64,000 nucleotides of DNA from JAUVXJ01 sp964433755 (GTDB lineage: Bacteria; Chloroflexota; Anaerolineae; UBA7937; B3-Chlor): assembly GCA_964433755.1 (NCBI GenBank), contig CAYSSR010000001.1:1178001-1242000 (forward strand), in the 5' to 3' direction. Each line of letters begins with the position of its first letter. Within the stretch, counting starts at the first letter, position 1. The notes below the pieces were generated by a model. That model saw nothing but the letters and a program-made list of their open reading frames with translations, was not told the DNA's origin and did not search any database. Positions 32,536 to 42,290 of this stretch are shown here, piece by piece. Position numbers and translations under genes: made by a program.

Positions 32536-34390
32536 GAATGGTGATAGAACCATAGCTGTCGCTCTCTTTCTGCTGCTCCTGTCTGTCTATCTCCTTACCT
32601 ACAGCGGCGCTCTCCACTCCAGCGACGGGCAGGCCATGTTCTCCGTGGCGGAGAGTCTGGTCCGGCGCGGGGGCTACGACATAAACCAGATACGCTGGAT
32701 GGGCTTGCAGCAAGGCACCTTCGGGCCAGACGGGAACCTCTACTGTCGCAAGGGGTTGGGCACGTCGCTGCTGGCCCTCCCCTTGACCTGGCTGGGTCTG
32801 GTCGTGCCCCTGTGGGGCGTCGTGCAGACCACGATGCTGCTCAATCCCCTGCTCACAGCCCTCACCGGCACGCTGGTCTTCCTCTACGTAAGACGCCTGG
32901 GATACGGGCGGTCCACGGCTGTTGTGACGGCACTCGTCTTCGGGTTGGGGACCATGGCTTGGCCCTACACGAAGTACTTCTTCAGCGAGCCCCTGAGTGG
33001 GCTATGCCTCCTGGGCGCGGCCTACCTCCTTGTCGCTGAAGCGTCTGGGCCATCGGGCAACAGGTCAATCGCCCGAATCACACTCTCCGGCTTCCTCCTG
33101 GGGCTGGCGGTGGCCACGCGATTCGCCAACGCTGTCCTCGTGCCCATCTATCTGATCCCGCTGCTGGGCCGCCGCATCTGGGCCGAGGGGATCTCCTGGC
33201 GCTCGCTCGCACCCTCGCGGTTGCTGTCTTGGAGGGTGCCCCAGGAGGTTCTGGCCTTCGCAGCTCCTCTCTTGGTCTGGGCGGTCATCATCTGCGGCTA
33301 CAACTACCTACGCTTCGGGAGCCCCTTCACCACGGGTTACTTGCCGGAGGAATCCTTCTCCGCGCCTTGGCTGACGGGCATCCTAGGGCTACTGGTCAGC
33401 CCCGGTCGAGGGCTGCTATTGTTCTGTCCGGGGCTGGTGCTGTGCTTGGTGGCCGCCCCGGTCTTCTTCCGGCGCCATCGAGTGGAAGCCATCCTGGTCT
33501 TCCTCGTCTCCGCCTGCTACGTGCTGCTCTACGGGAAGTGGTTCATGTGGCACGGTGGCTACGCCTGGGGTCCCAGGTTCCTCGTGCCCATCTTGCCCTT
33601 GCTGTGTCTCACCCTTGCGCCACTTGTCGATGCCTGGAGGGGAATGGGACGATGGGTCTTCAGGAGTTTGTTTGGCCTGAGCGCCGCCATCCAGTTGCTG
33701 GCCTCCAGTGTGGACTTCTCCCTGCATCAGGAGGCGCTGCTGGAGACAGGTATTCCTCTCTTCGATCCGGTTACCTTCTTCGATCCGCGGCATTCCCAGC
33801 TCTGGGGCACGCTCTCTTTCTTGAAGCCTCACAACCTCGACTTCGCGTGGATGCAGACTGAGCTTGCGGTACGTGCGGACGTGCTGGCTCTGGCCACGGG
33901 CGTGCTGCTGGTGGCCTTGTGTGCTCTCGGCCTGATGGTCGTGCTGCGGCAAGCTGTGCCTGTGAGGCAGCGGCAGGCGCTGGTCCTGGTGGTGCTGCCC
34001 TTGCTCCTGGCGGGAGGAACGGCGCTCTCGCTCGCCTGCTACAAGGATGGCAACCACGGCGACTACATCCAGATGCTGGAGTTCCTGAAGGTGAATTCCG
34101 AGCCGGGAGATGCGGTGATCCAGAACTCGCCAACGGAGACCGCGCTCTTCCAGAATCAGTACAAAGGTCGCTTGCCCACGTACGGCACGTTCGAGGGGGA
34201 GCAAGCTCTCTTTCCGGACACGGTAACACTCCTCGAGGGGCTGGCGACCACTCATACACGTTTCTGGCTCATTCCTGAGGGTCTTCCTCCTCAACTGAGC
34301 TCCCTGGACCGTTGGTTCGCCGACCAGGGGTGGTCCCCGAGGCACTACAGCTTCGGAGACGAACGGCTGACGCTCTACACCCGGCCCTAG
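32522..34390 (+). CDS. Phospholipid-carrier-dependent glycosyltransferase-like membrane protein
   Basis: 622 residues, about ten to twelve membrane helices followed by a soluble tail (from about 490). The first loop contains YSGALHSSDGQAMFSVAESL with an Asp where the GT-C catalytic residue sits, and RKGLGTSLLALPLTWLGLVV after it. Later landmarks are YFFSEPLSGL and GGYAWGPRFLVPILPLLCL, a motif common in bacterial PMT-like proteins. The ATG overlaps the previous stop by 14 bp, so translation is coupled. The likely role is transfer of a sugar from a polyprenyl carrier to a surface glycan or glycoprotein. Confidence 0.68.
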   Translation: MTSPRNGDRTIAVALFLLLLSVYLLTYSGALHSSDGQAMFSVAESLVRRGGYDINQIRWMGLQQGTFGPDGNLYCRKGLGTSLLALPLTWLGLVVPLWGVVQTTMLLNPLLTALTGTLVFLYVRRLGYGRSTAVVTALVFGLGTMAWPYTKYFFSEPLSGLCLLGAAYLLVAEASGPSGNRSIARITLSGFLLGLAVATRFANAVLVPIYLIPLLGRRIWAEGISWRSLAPSRLLSWRVPQEVLAFAAPLLVWAVIICGYNYLRFGSPFTTGYLPEESFSAPWLTGILGLLVSPGRGLLLFCPGLVLCLVAAPVFFRRHRVEAILVFLVSACYVLLYGKWFMWHGGYAWGPRFLVPILPLLCLTLAPLVDAWRGMGRWVFRSLFGLSAAIQLLASSVDFSLHQEALLETGIPLFDPVTFFDPRHSQLWGTLSFLKPHNLDFAWMQTELAVRADVLALATGVLLVALCALGLMVVLRQAVPVRQRQALVLVVLPLLLAGGTALSLACYKDGNHGDYIQMLEFLKVNSEPGDAVIQNSPTETALFQNQYKGRLPTYGTFEGEQALFPDTVTLLEGLATTHTRFWLIPEGLPPQLSSLDRWFADQGWSPRHYSFGDERLTLYTRP

Positions 34391-34559
34391 GGGCAGGCAC
34401 TGGTGCAGACCGGTGATCAGCAACTCTCCCACAGTAGAGTGAGGCGCCGAACGTGGCGACAGTCGCCTGTGGGTCTTTCACCGGGCCAACGAGTCGTTGC
34501 TGCGCCCCCCGGGCTATGATAAGATTAGCGCCGAACAACAACCAGGCAGGAGGCCTCCC

Positions 34560-37289
34560 TTGGCCCTTCTCAAGCGGAAGAGAGCCCTCACCCAGCTCGT
34601 CCTGATCGCCCTGTACCTCGTCCTGACCTTGGTCCTCACCTATCCCCTGGTGACTCACTTCAACACGCACGTCCTGGGGACCGACATCTGGGCCTTCGAC
34701 GAATACACCTTCATCTGGAACATGTGGTGGTTCAAGCATGCGCTACTCGACCTCCAGTCGAACCCCTTGTTCTCGGACTACATCTTCTACCCGGTGGGCA
34801 TCAGCCTGGTCCTGTACACGTACAACCTCTTCAACGCCATGGTGTCGCTCCCGTTGCAGCCCTGGTTGGGGCTCCCCGCCATCGCCAACCTGATCAACGT
34901 CCTTTCACTTACTTTCTCCGGGTACGGCACATACCTCCTGCTCCGGTACCTGCTGCGGGTTGACGAGCGGCAAGCGGGCCGGCCACTGCCCCTCGAATGC
35001 GCGGCCTTCGTGGGTGGATTGGTCTACGCCTTCTCCTCGTACCACTTCGTCTACGCCGCTCTGGGGCACAACGAACTGGTCAGCACACAATGGCTGCCCC
35101 TCTACGTCCTTTTCCTGACCAAGACCCTCCGTGAAGAACCGTGGCGGAACGCAGTCCTGGCGGGGGTGTTGGCCGGGCTGGCCATGCTCTGCGACATGCT
35201 CTTCGGGGTCTTCCTCGCTTTCATGAGCCTTCTCGTATTGGGCGTCGTGGGTTGGCGACGAGTCGTCAGCCTGGCCATCGCCAAGCGGTTAGCCGTGCTG
35301 CTGCTGGCCTTCCTGGTCGTTTACGGCGCAGTAGCCTATCCAGTCCTCGCAGAGTTTCTGCGAGGCGAACATGCCATGCAGGGCTGGGGCGACTCCGAGA
35401 GGCTGTTGGTGGACCTTATTGGCTTCACCACGCCCACGGCGCTGCATCCGCTGTTCGGCACGGACTGGACGCAAGAACTCGTCGCCGTCCGGGAGGGAAC
35501 TGCCCGTTTCGTGGACGTCAACACCGTCTTCCTGGGGTGGGCGGTGATTCTACTGGCTCTCTTCGCGGCCTTCAGGTACTGGAAGCAAGTCAGGGCGTGG
35601 GTGGTCGGAGCCGTGGTGGCGGGAGTGCTGGCTATGGGACCGCTGCTGCACATCAATGGGCGCTCCGTTTTCGACTTCGATGGGCTACAGGTGAACGTAC
35701 CCCTGCCCTTCATCATTCTTCACTACATCCCTTTCGTCAACGCCAATCGCGTGCCTCACCGGTTCAGCGCCGTGCTCATGCTGTGTCTGGCCGTGCTGGT
35801 GGGCTTCGCGGTCTATGCGATCCTCCTCCGTCTGAGAGGCAGCACCGTAGTTCTAGCCGTCTCGGCTGTTCTATCAGCGGTGGTGCTCTTCGAACACCTT
35901 GCTGTGCCCATGCCCCTCACAGATGCCAGGGTCCCTGACTGGTACTACGAGCTGGCGCAGGAGCCCGGCGATTTCGCCATTCTGGAGTTCCCACTGGGGT
36001 GGCGCAACAGCTTCGGGGTCTTTGGGGTAGAACGCACCCAGGCCCAGTACTACCAGACCATCCACCACAAGAGATTACCCTCCGGAAACATCTCACGGAA
36101 CCCTGCTTTCAAGTTCGAGTACTTCCAGCGTATTCCCATCTTCGATTCCATCGCCCGCGTGGAGTCGTACGAGGAGTTGGATGCCTCCCGGGTGGAACAG
36201 GATCGCCTCCTGGTGGACGATCTGATCTACTTCTTCAACATCCGCTACCTGGTCTTCCAGCCCATCGTGCCCAACCGGCCGCCCTACTCAGACACGCGCC
36301 CCCAGGTGGAGGAGTACGTCCAGCAGGTCTTCCCAGTGGAGAAGGTCCACCAGGACGCGGACGGGTTCACCGTGTATGAGGTACGGCAGCCCGAGGCCCG
36401 TACCTCGGTCCAGATCGACTTTGGCACGGAGGGCGCACGGCTGTACCAGGGCGAGGGATGGAGCCGCGACGAGGTCATAGGCGACGCTTCGGCCAACTGG
36501 TCGGAGTCCACGAGCGCCCGAGTGTTCGTTCCGCTGCGGCAGATCGGAGATTACGAAATGAGTTTCCGCGCCCTGGCCTTCTCCTACGAGGGCGCTCCGG
36601 AGCAGACTCTGGAGGTAATCGTCAACGGACACCGTCTGCCGGACCGCTTCTCCATCGGTTCATCCTGGCAGACGTACGGCGTGACCCTGCCGGGGGAGTA
36701 TCTGAAGAGCGGCCTCAACGAGGTGGTTGTGGACTTCGCCTACGCAGCCTCTCCCAGCGAGGTGCTGCCTGGCAACTTCGCGGTGGGCGGCACCGGGGCT
36801 ACTTCGCCTGTGGAGATCACCGTCAACAGCGCCGGGCTCCAGACCGGCAACTTCGCCTACATCACGGTAAACGGAGAGGACGCGTCCACCCACCGGCGCG
36901 GCTACAACGTGGCTGTGATAGACCCGCAGACGGGCGCCGTCTCACAAGCGGCAGGTTTCGACACCTTCGCCAACGAGTTCGAGTCAGAGGATCTGGCGGA
37001 TTTCATCGCTGAGATACCCGATGGATTCATCGTGGCCGTGGCGGTGAAGGAAGACGGAGCAGCGCATCTCACTGACGCGGCGGTCCAGGCACTGAGCTCC
37101 CTGGGTGCCCAGATAGACGTCCGATACGCCGAGAACCTCTCCCACGCCATCATCGGGGTCGAGGGAGCGGCTGCGGGAACGGCCCTGGAAGCTGCTGGCG
37201 AGGGCAACTCCTACCTGCACGTCGGGAAGAACCCCGACGAACGCACCCTGTCCGTGGCCGTTGATTACGTCAATGTAGAGCTCAGATGA
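34560..37289 (+). CDS. Large membrane glycosyltransferase-like protein with C-terminal ILEI (FAM3/PANDER-like) domain
   Basis: 909 residues from the TTG at 34560, chosen because AGGAGG lies exactly 6 nt before it; an in-frame ATG at 34497 has no such site. The N-terminal half (about 1-460) is a polytopic GT-C region (VLTYPLVTHFNTHVLGTD, DEYTFIWNMWWFKHALLD). A soluble middle with beta-sandwich segments follows. The last 160 residues contain ITVNGEDASTHRRGYNVAVI, TGAVSQAAGFDTFANEFESE and FIAEIPDGFIVAVAVKEDGA, the pattern of the interleukin-like EMT inducer (ILEI) domain that forms FAM3 cytokines and occurs in some bacterial surface proteins as a sugar-related domain. Its stop overlaps the next start (ATGATG). 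Confidence 0.7.
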   Translation: MALLKRKRALTQLVLIALYLVLTLVLTYPLVTHFNTHVLGTDIWAFDEYTFIWNMWWFKHALLDLQSNPLFSDYIFYPVGISLVLYTYNLFNAMVSLPLQPWLGLPAIANLINVLSLTFSGYGTYLLLRYLLRVDERQAGRPLPLECAAFVGGLVYAFSSYHFVYAALGHNELVSTQWLPLYVLFLTKTLREEPWRNAVLAGVLAGLAMLCDMLFGVFLAFMSLLVLGVVGWRRVVSLAIAKRLAVLLLAFLVVYGAVAYPVLAEFLRGEHAMQGWGDSERLLVDLIGFTTPTALHPLFGTDWTQELVAVREGTARFVDVNTVFLGWAVILLALFAAFRYWKQVRAWVVGAVVAGVLAMGPLLHINGRSVFDFDGLQVNVPLPFIILHYIPFVNANRVPHRFSAVLMLCLAVLVGFAVYAILLRLRGSTVVLAVSAVLSAVVLFEHLAVPMPLTDARVPDWYYELAQEPGDFAILEFPLGWRNSFGVFGVERTQAQYYQTIHHKRLPSGNISRNPAFKFEYFQRIPIFDSIARVESYEELDASRVEQDRLLVDDLIYFFNIRYLVFQPIVPNRPPYSDTRPQVEEYVQQVFPVEKVHQDADGFTVYEVRQPEARTSVQIDFGTEGARLYQGEGWSRDEVIGDASANWSESTSARVFVPLRQIGDYEMSFRALAFSYEGAPEQTLEVIVNGHRLPDRFSIGSSWQTYGVTLPGEYLKSGLNEVVVDFAYAASPSEVLPGNFAVGGTGATSPVEITVNSAGLQTGNFAYITVNGEDASTHRRGYNVAVIDPQTGAVSQAAGFDTFANEFESEDLADFIAEIPDGFIVAVAVKEDGAAHLTDAAVQALSSLGAQIDVRYAENLSHAIIGVEGAAAGTALEAAGEGNSYLHVGKNPDERTLSVAVDYVNVELR

Positions 37290-39226
37290 TGCTCGCTCCA
37301 CGAAGCTCAACGCGTGCGGATACCATCATAGGGACGCTGTTGGGCCTGAGCAGCCTCGGTCTTTATGTCAAGACCCTTGCGCCCACGCTCCTGATGGCCG
37401 ACGCGGCTGAGTTCCAGCTTGCCTGCTCCACCCTGGGCATCGCTCACCCCACAGGATACCCTCTCTACACGATGGTGGGCTGGCTGTGGTCACACCTGGT
37501 GCCCCTGGGCGACGCGGCCTATCGCGTCAATCTCCTGTCTACCGTCTTCGCCGCTTCGTGTGTGGGGCTGCTCTACCCGCTCGTGCTGAGGGTGGTGCGT
37601 GGCGCGCTGCCAACCTCTCGTGGAGCTACTCTCCGCGCCGTGGCCTTCCTCGCTACGGTCGCTCTGGCCGTATCCCGTACCTTCTGGTCCCAGGCCGTGC
37701 GAGCCGAGGTCTACGCCCTCAACAGCCTCTTCGTAGTGGCTACGCTGTATCTCATGCTGCGGTGGGCCGATTCCAGGTCGCCGCGTACGCTTCAGGTGGC
37801 AGCCCTGGTCTACGGCTTGAGCCTCACCCACCACGTGACCATGATCCTCCTGCTTCCGGCGTGTCTGGCCTTCGTCTGGCTGACGGAGCGCTCGGAACTC
37901 CGCAGTCCGAGAAGGGTCGCGGGACTGCTCGTGCTTACGATGCTCCCTCTGGCGCTCTACCTGTACATCCCCTGGCGGACGCCCGACACTCCATACCTGT
38001 ACGTCCATCTGGCGCCTGCACGCACCCTAGAGCTCTACGACAACAGCCTGCGCGGTTTCGTGAGCTTCCTCACGGCGGAGATGTTCCAGGGGCAACTGGG
38101 CTACCAGGCGCCCATCCTGGAGCGCCTGGCCATGGCCGTGACGCAGCTTCTCCGCCAGTTCGGCATCGTCGGAGTGGGCCTGGGCCTGCTGGGGGTGGTC
38201 AGATTGGCTCTGCCGTCGAGTGGGCACCGCTCGCGGCGGATCCTGATCCTACTGGGTCTTTCCTACTGTGCCGTCGTGGCCTTCACCCTGTTCTACCACA
38301 TCGGCGACATCCAGGTGCTCTACACGCCCTCGTACATCTTGTTCGCTTTGTGGATGGGGGTGGGCATGGCCTGGCTCGTGGACGCTGCTGGCGCACACAT
38401 CGGCGCCTCTTCTTTGGTGGCCAGGGCTGTCTCCTGGGGACTGATCGCCCTGTTCGCTCTTCTGCCTCTCGGCTCGCTGTGGAACAACTACTCCAGCGTG
38501 GACAGGAGCGGTGACCATGCCGCCAGGGAGTGGGCCGAGGGGGTACTCTCCCAGCCCGTTCCCGAGGGTGCGATCCTGATTTCCAACGACCGCAACGACA
38601 TCACTCCCCTGCTCTATCTGCAGTACGTGGAAGGCCAGCGGCCCGACCTGCTGACGATGTTTCCCCTGATGCTTCCGGGCGACGAGTACTCCAACGTGGT
38701 GCGGGTCACTGATGGTGTGGTGGACGTGGGGCGGCCGCTGCTGCTGGTGAAGCCCATGCCTGGCCTGGAGATCAAGTACCGGATGGAACCTCTGGGAGAA
38801 CTGGTCGAGATCACCGGCCCGGCCATCACCGGGGCGCCGGAGCATCCCGCCGATCTGCCCCTGGACGAGAGCCTTACTCTCCTGGGCTACGATCTGGACC
38901 CGGAGGAGCCATCACAGGGCGGGGAACTTCAACTCAGCCTCCACTGGCGCGTGGAGCAGGACCTCTCCCAGGACTACCACACTTACGTCCACCTGCTGGA
39001 CGAGGCGGGACAGGTGCTAGCCCAGAGCGATCATCGCCCTGGGCAGGACTATTACCCCTCGAGCCTGTGGCAGACCGGGGAGACCGTGCTGGATAGCCAC
39101 ATGCTACCCATCCCTGCGGACGCAGCACTCGGCGAGGTCACCGTCACGGTTGGCGCCTACGAATACCCCTCACTGCAACCCATGGGGCGTCCCCTTACTC
39201 TAGGGCGCTTGTTGATCGCGCCCTAG
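37286..39226 (+). CDS. DUF2723/PMT-like membrane protein with C-terminal beta-sandwich
   Basis: 646 residues. The N-terminal DUF2723 region has the diagnostic loop LLMADAAEFQLACSTLGIAH followed by PTGYPLYTMVGWLWSHLVPL, and about ten to twelve helices. Similar proteins are predicted O-mannosyltransferase-like enzymes. From about residue 520 a soluble domain follows (LLGYDLDPEEPSQGGELQLS, LHWRVEQDLSQDYHTYVHLL), a beta-sandwich repeatedly found at the end of Chloroflexota membrane glycosyltransferases. The ATG overlaps the stop of the ILEI-domain gene by 4 bp; it is the last gene of the cluster. Confidence 0.8.
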   Translation: MMLAPRSSTRADTIIGTLLGLSSLGLYVKTLAPTLLMADAAEFQLACSTLGIAHPTGYPLYTMVGWLWSHLVPLGDAAYRVNLLSTVFAASCVGLLYPLVLRVVRGALPTSRGATLRAVAFLATVALAVSRTFWSQAVRAEVYALNSLFVVATLYLMLRWADSRSPRTLQVAALVYGLSLTHHVTMILLLPACLAFVWLTERSELRSPRRVAGLLVLTMLPLALYLYIPWRTPDTPYLYVHLAPARTLELYDNSLRGFVSFLTAEMFQGQLGYQAPILERLAMAVTQLLRQFGIVGVGLGLLGVVRLALPSSGHRSRRILILLGLSYCAVVAFTLFYHIGDIQVLYTPSYILFALWMGVGMAWLVDAAGAHIGASSLVARAVSWGLIALFALLPLGSLWNNYSSVDRSGDHAAREWAEGVLSQPVPEGAILISNDRNDITPLLYLQYVEGQRPDLLTMFPLMLPGDEYSNVVRVTDGVVDVGRPLLLVKPMPGLEIKYRMEPLGELVEITGPAITGAPEHPADLPLDESLTLLGYDLDPEEPSQGGELQLSLHWRVEQDLSQDYHTYVHLLDEAGQVLAQSDHRPGQDYYPSSLWQTGETVLDSHMLPIPADAALGEVTVTVGAYEYPSLQPMGRPLTLGRLLIAP

Positions 39227-39280
39227 CCCCAAGAATCCAGGCTGCTCCATCACCCGCCTGGTCCCTCACACGCACAGGCA

Positions 39281-40678
39281 TCATGGCCCGTACCCCTTCA
39301 CGACGAGGGGCACGAAGAACGGCTCTGTATGGAGTTCGTCCGCCCCTATGTCGAGTAGCGTTCCCGTGCGCAGGTCCCCATCGTAGTCAAGAGTCAGACC
39401 GTCAACCACCGTCCCCGCGTTGATGCACGGCGAATCAGAGGCGAGGTGGTAATCATCGTTCCCCGGATCTACGAAATCGGGATCCACGCTGATGTCGCCG
39501 ACACCAGGCGATACCACGGAGTAGTTGGTGGTGTTGCCCCATACGTCGTTGTGGGAGAGTGTCACCGAAGCACCGGCGTCTCCCGTGATGCCGACAGCGT
39601 GGCCCGTCACGATGTTGTTGGTCAGTTCCAGCAGGCCGTTCGCGGTGTCGCTCACGTAGACGCCCTCGCCCGAGGAGTCTCCGACGATCGTGTTGTTGGC
39701 GATCTCCACGCTGCTATCGGACGCTATCACTGACATGCCCTGCATTGATGCGCTGTTTCGGATCACATAGTTGTTGGCGATCCTTCCCCCGTTGTAGCCC
39801 GATCCGAGGAAGATACCTCCCCCACTCTGCGAGGCGTGGTTCTCGAGGATCAAGACCCCCTCCAGATCCACGTTCCCATATATGTACACGCCGCCGCCAG
39901 CCCTGGCCTCGTTGTATGCTATCAAGTTGTCGGTCCCTTCGAAGGTTACCTGGGCGAAAGGGTACAGGTAGAGACCAGCTCCATGGAGGTGCGAATCTGA
40001 GGGGTTCGTGTTGCTCATGATGCGTGTGCCCTCGATGACAGCCTTCCCTTCGGCACCATACGACCCGTACAGCGCTAGCCCCCCTCCAAAGCAATAGCCT
40101 GTGTGGCCCGGAAGGCTTGTGTTGTAAGTGATGTCGCAGTCCCTCAGGGTCATCGTGCCGTTGTGCACAAACACGCCTGCGCCGTACGCCCCTTCAGCAA
40201 GACTCGTTCCCGTCGGGCTGATCACGTTGCTTGTCACCACCACATTGTCCAGAGTCGGAGAGGCGCCCGAAGAATACACGCCTCCACCCCTGTCGCTCTG
40301 ACCGTTGGTCAGAGTCAGCGCTTCGAGGGTGGCTGTGGTCCCATTGGTGAACTCCACCACGTGGTCCCCAGCGCCGGCGTCAATGACTGTGTGCTGCGGA
40401 TCTTCATACAGTCGCGTCGTGCATTTGGCGCTCCACCCCCCCTGCAGAGTGATGTCCTCGGTGATGACCAGGTTCTCGTAGTACGTGCCATAGGCAATCC
40501 GTACAGTATCTCCGTCGTCCGCGGCATTGATGGTGTCCTGTACAGAACCGTAAGCGTAGGTGCAGAGGTCTGCCGCGTGTACAGGGGTGGGTACTGCAAG
40601 TAGTGCCGTCAGCCACGCCAAAACGATAAGGGCCGCCACTCCCAACGTAGCGGTCATGGCCAAAGTAGCTCTCCTCAT
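39281..40678 (-). CDS. Secreted right-handed beta-helix protein
   Basis: 465 residues. A signal peptide (ATLGVAALIVLAWLTALLAV then a PVHAAD cleavage region) precedes a parallel beta-helix. Rungs include DTVRIAYGTYYENLVITEDI, ATLEALTLTNGQSDRGGGVY, SNVISPTG, GGGVYIYGN, SGGGIFLGSGYNG and VEIANNTIVGDSSG. The ending ADELHTEPFFVPLVVKGYGP is typical of choice-of-anchor/right-handed beta-helix exoproteins in Chloroflexota. Such folds occur in polysaccharide lyases and surface adhesins; no catalytic set is recognisable. It converges on the glycan cluster (54 bp). Confidence 0.8.
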   Translation of the reverse strand: MRRATLAMTATLGVAALIVLAWLTALLAVPTPVHAADLCTYAYGSVQDTINAADDGDTVRIAYGTYYENLVITEDITLQGGWSAKCTTRLYEDPQHTVIDAGAGDHVVEFTNGTTATLEALTLTNGQSDRGGGVYSSGASPTLDNVVVTSNVISPTGTSLAEGAYGAGVFVHNGTMTLRDCDITYNTSLPGHTGYCFGGGLALYGSYGAEGKAVIEGTRIMSNTNPSDSHLHGAGLYLYPFAQVTFEGTDNLIAYNEARAGGGVYIYGNVDLEGVLILENHASQSGGGIFLGSGYNGGRIANNYVIRNSASMQGMSVIASDSSVEIANNTIVGDSSGEGVYVSDTANGLLELTNNIVTGHAVGITGDAGASVTLSHNDVWGNTTNYSVVSPGVGDISVDPDFVDPGNDDYHLASDSPCINAGTVVDGLTLDYDGDLRTGTLLDIGADELHTEPFFVPLVVKGYGP

Positions 40679-40767
40679 CGATTCGTCTCCCTTCGTCCTG
40701 GAATCGTAGTCAAGGCCTCAGTGCTGCCGTAGGCACCAGAGCCACGATGCGGCGGCAGAGTGGGGAG

Positions 40768-40796
40768 AGTATAGCAGCCACAAGACGGGCGCGCAA
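40768..40796 (-). promoter_or_regulatory. Promoter of the beta-helix gene
   Basis: On the minus strand TTGCGC (40796-40791), 17 bp, TATACT (40773-40768), giving a leader of about 85 nt before the ATG at 40678. Confidence 0.5.
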
Positions 40797-41456
40797 ACCG
40801 GCCCGATGGGAGATCTCCGGCCACTCTGATAGGACGGCGGCGAGCTAGGAGCAGTTTGCCGGTCGGTGGATAGCTGGGGCGGAAGCATGCGTCGCCTCAC
40901 CCACAGTGCCAGGGCAGCGCACGAGGTGAGTGAAGCTTGAGGGAGGTCGAAGCGCGGAGCTTGACGGTACAAGCGCTGAGGTGTGACCAGGACAGCGGGG
41001 GCACTGTCTCCGGATTCGCCTAACCCGAAGCGCCAGGAGCGCTGGGCTTTTGGAGGGATTCGACGGCTCGTGCGTACGTCCTGTCTTTGCACCTCGACGA
41101 CAGGACACGTGGGCTCTCCCACACTTGTGGTCCGCGCCTAGGAGTATCCTCCACAGGTGCCTGTGGCAAGAGCGCGACTTAGTACGAGCTACCCCTCACA
41201 CGGTCGCCATGCCAGATTGGCTCGGGCTAAGACGCTAATCACCGCGTACGAACTCAGAGCGCGCGGGCACGAAACCTGTGTGATGAGTGCCATGCCGCTA
41301 GGCGGCAACGTCCAGCCCATTCCCCGTGTTCCTGTGGGCGTCGCGGTCGAGTCGAACTGCAGCGCTTCGATTCTTGTCCGTGGCAAGGCGCGGGACGAAT
41401 CACGCAGCGTGCCAGACTGTCCGTTCTCACACCACTCTCGAGCCCCAGTGATGCAA
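40797..41456. other. Long intergenic region without a recognisable gene
   Basis: About 660 bp between the beta-helix gene promoter and the DUF3800 stop. Open frames on both strands have Arg/Ser/Pro-rich shadow composition and no ribosome-binding site. I see no tRNA, repeat or strong hairpin. It may hold decayed sequence at the edge of the accessory stretch. Confidence 0.4.
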
Positions 41457-42290
41457 TCACCAAGTCCAGGCGGCAGGGAACAGCTCACGGTAGAAGCACT
41501 TGATATCCTCGCGGCCTCTAGGGCACAGGCACGAGGCGGGTTTGAGACGGCGTCGTATCGTGTTGAACCACGCGGATACCCGCTCCGCTTCTCCCGTGTA
41601 AGACTCGCCTCTGTCATACGACTCCATCTCAATTACGAGCCGCGACACGAAGGCCACGGTGTCGGCAGCTTGCACGAAGTAGGAGTATCTGGAGTCCACA
41701 AAGTACGCTGTATCGAGGAGTTGATCGAGTCTCTTGGTTGGATCATCACACCGGTAGAACGGATCCGTGAAACCCGGCGGATCCGCAAGAAGGTCCTCCA
41801 CAGGTCGCTGGAACTGACTCTGTTTGTCGAGAATCAGGATTGTCTTGCCCTTGTTGCCGGGCTTCCCTTGGTTCAGCCTCTGAATGGCTAACGCGATCTG
41901 CAGCGCTCCCGCAACATAGGGAGCACCGAGTTCAGACGCAATAGGGTTGCCATCCTCCCTGAGTCGAAAGAACCGCTCGTTGTCGATTACGCTCAGTAGT
42001 ATCGCGTGTGGTCTGCGGCTCACCCATTGCAGGTAGGCCTCAAACAGCCCGTGACGGGCGTCGCCAGGCACGCGTGCCCAAGGGCCGCGTCCGCCGTAAA
42101 CCTGTTCGGCCTTTTGCTCGTCGAGAGGGACGTCGTGGTCTCGCAGAATCCCAATGATTTCGCTGAACTCCCGGGACGTTCGATGCAGGTTGTGGTCACT
42201 GGGCATGATGCAGGCCATGACCTGTACTGGTTGGTCAGGGTTTCTCGTCTGCCCAACGAATCCACTCTCGTCCACATAGGCGACGTACAC
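41457..42290 (-). CDS. DUF3800 domain protein
   Basis: 277 residues from the GTG at 42290, which has GGAGGAG exactly 6 nt upstream; this places the diagnostic VYVAYVDESGFVGQ at the very N-terminus, as in the family. Other landmarks are SVIDNERFFR, ALAIQRLNQGKPGNKGKTIL with ILDKQSQFQRPVEDLLAD after it, and the acidic VQAADTVAFVSRLVIEMES near the end. Conserved Asp residues (YVDES, LILDK, QAAD) give DUF3800 an RNase H-like/nuclease look, and the family is often seen in defence islands, but activity is unproven. It lies 282 bp downstream of the SIR2-domain gene on the same strand. Confidence 0.8.
   Translation of the reverse strand: MYVAYVDESGFVGQTRNPDQPVQVMACIMPSDHNLHRTSREFSEIIGILRDHDVPLDEQKAEQVYGGRGPWARVPGDARHGLFEAYLQWVSRRPHAILLSVIDNERFFRLREDGNPIASELGAPYVAGALQIALAIQRLNQGKPGNKGKTILILDKQSQFQRPVEDLLADPPGFTDPFYRCDDPTKRLDQLLDTAYFVDSRYSYFVQAADTVAFVSRLVIEMESYDRGESYTGEAERVSAWFNTIRRRLKPASCLCPRGREDIKCFYRELFPAAWTW

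Noticed and set aside
34515..34520. TATGAT as the -10 of a separate promoter for the ILEI-domain gene
   Set aside because: The only -35-like hexamer (TTGCTG at 34497-34502) is 12 bp away, too close for sigma-70.
34497..34559. Upstream ATG for the ILEI-domain membrane protein
   Set aside because: No RBS, while TTG 34560 has AGGAGG at 6 nt and starts directly before the first membrane segment.
40718..41122. 134-codon minus-strand open frame ahead of the beta-helix gene
   Set aside because: Pro/Ser/Arg-rich with no RBS; it contains the predicted promoter of the beta-helix gene.
41157..41891. 244-codon plus-strand open frame
   Set aside because: It overlaps the DUF3800 gene antisense, has no ribosome-binding site and its composition is that of a shadow frame.
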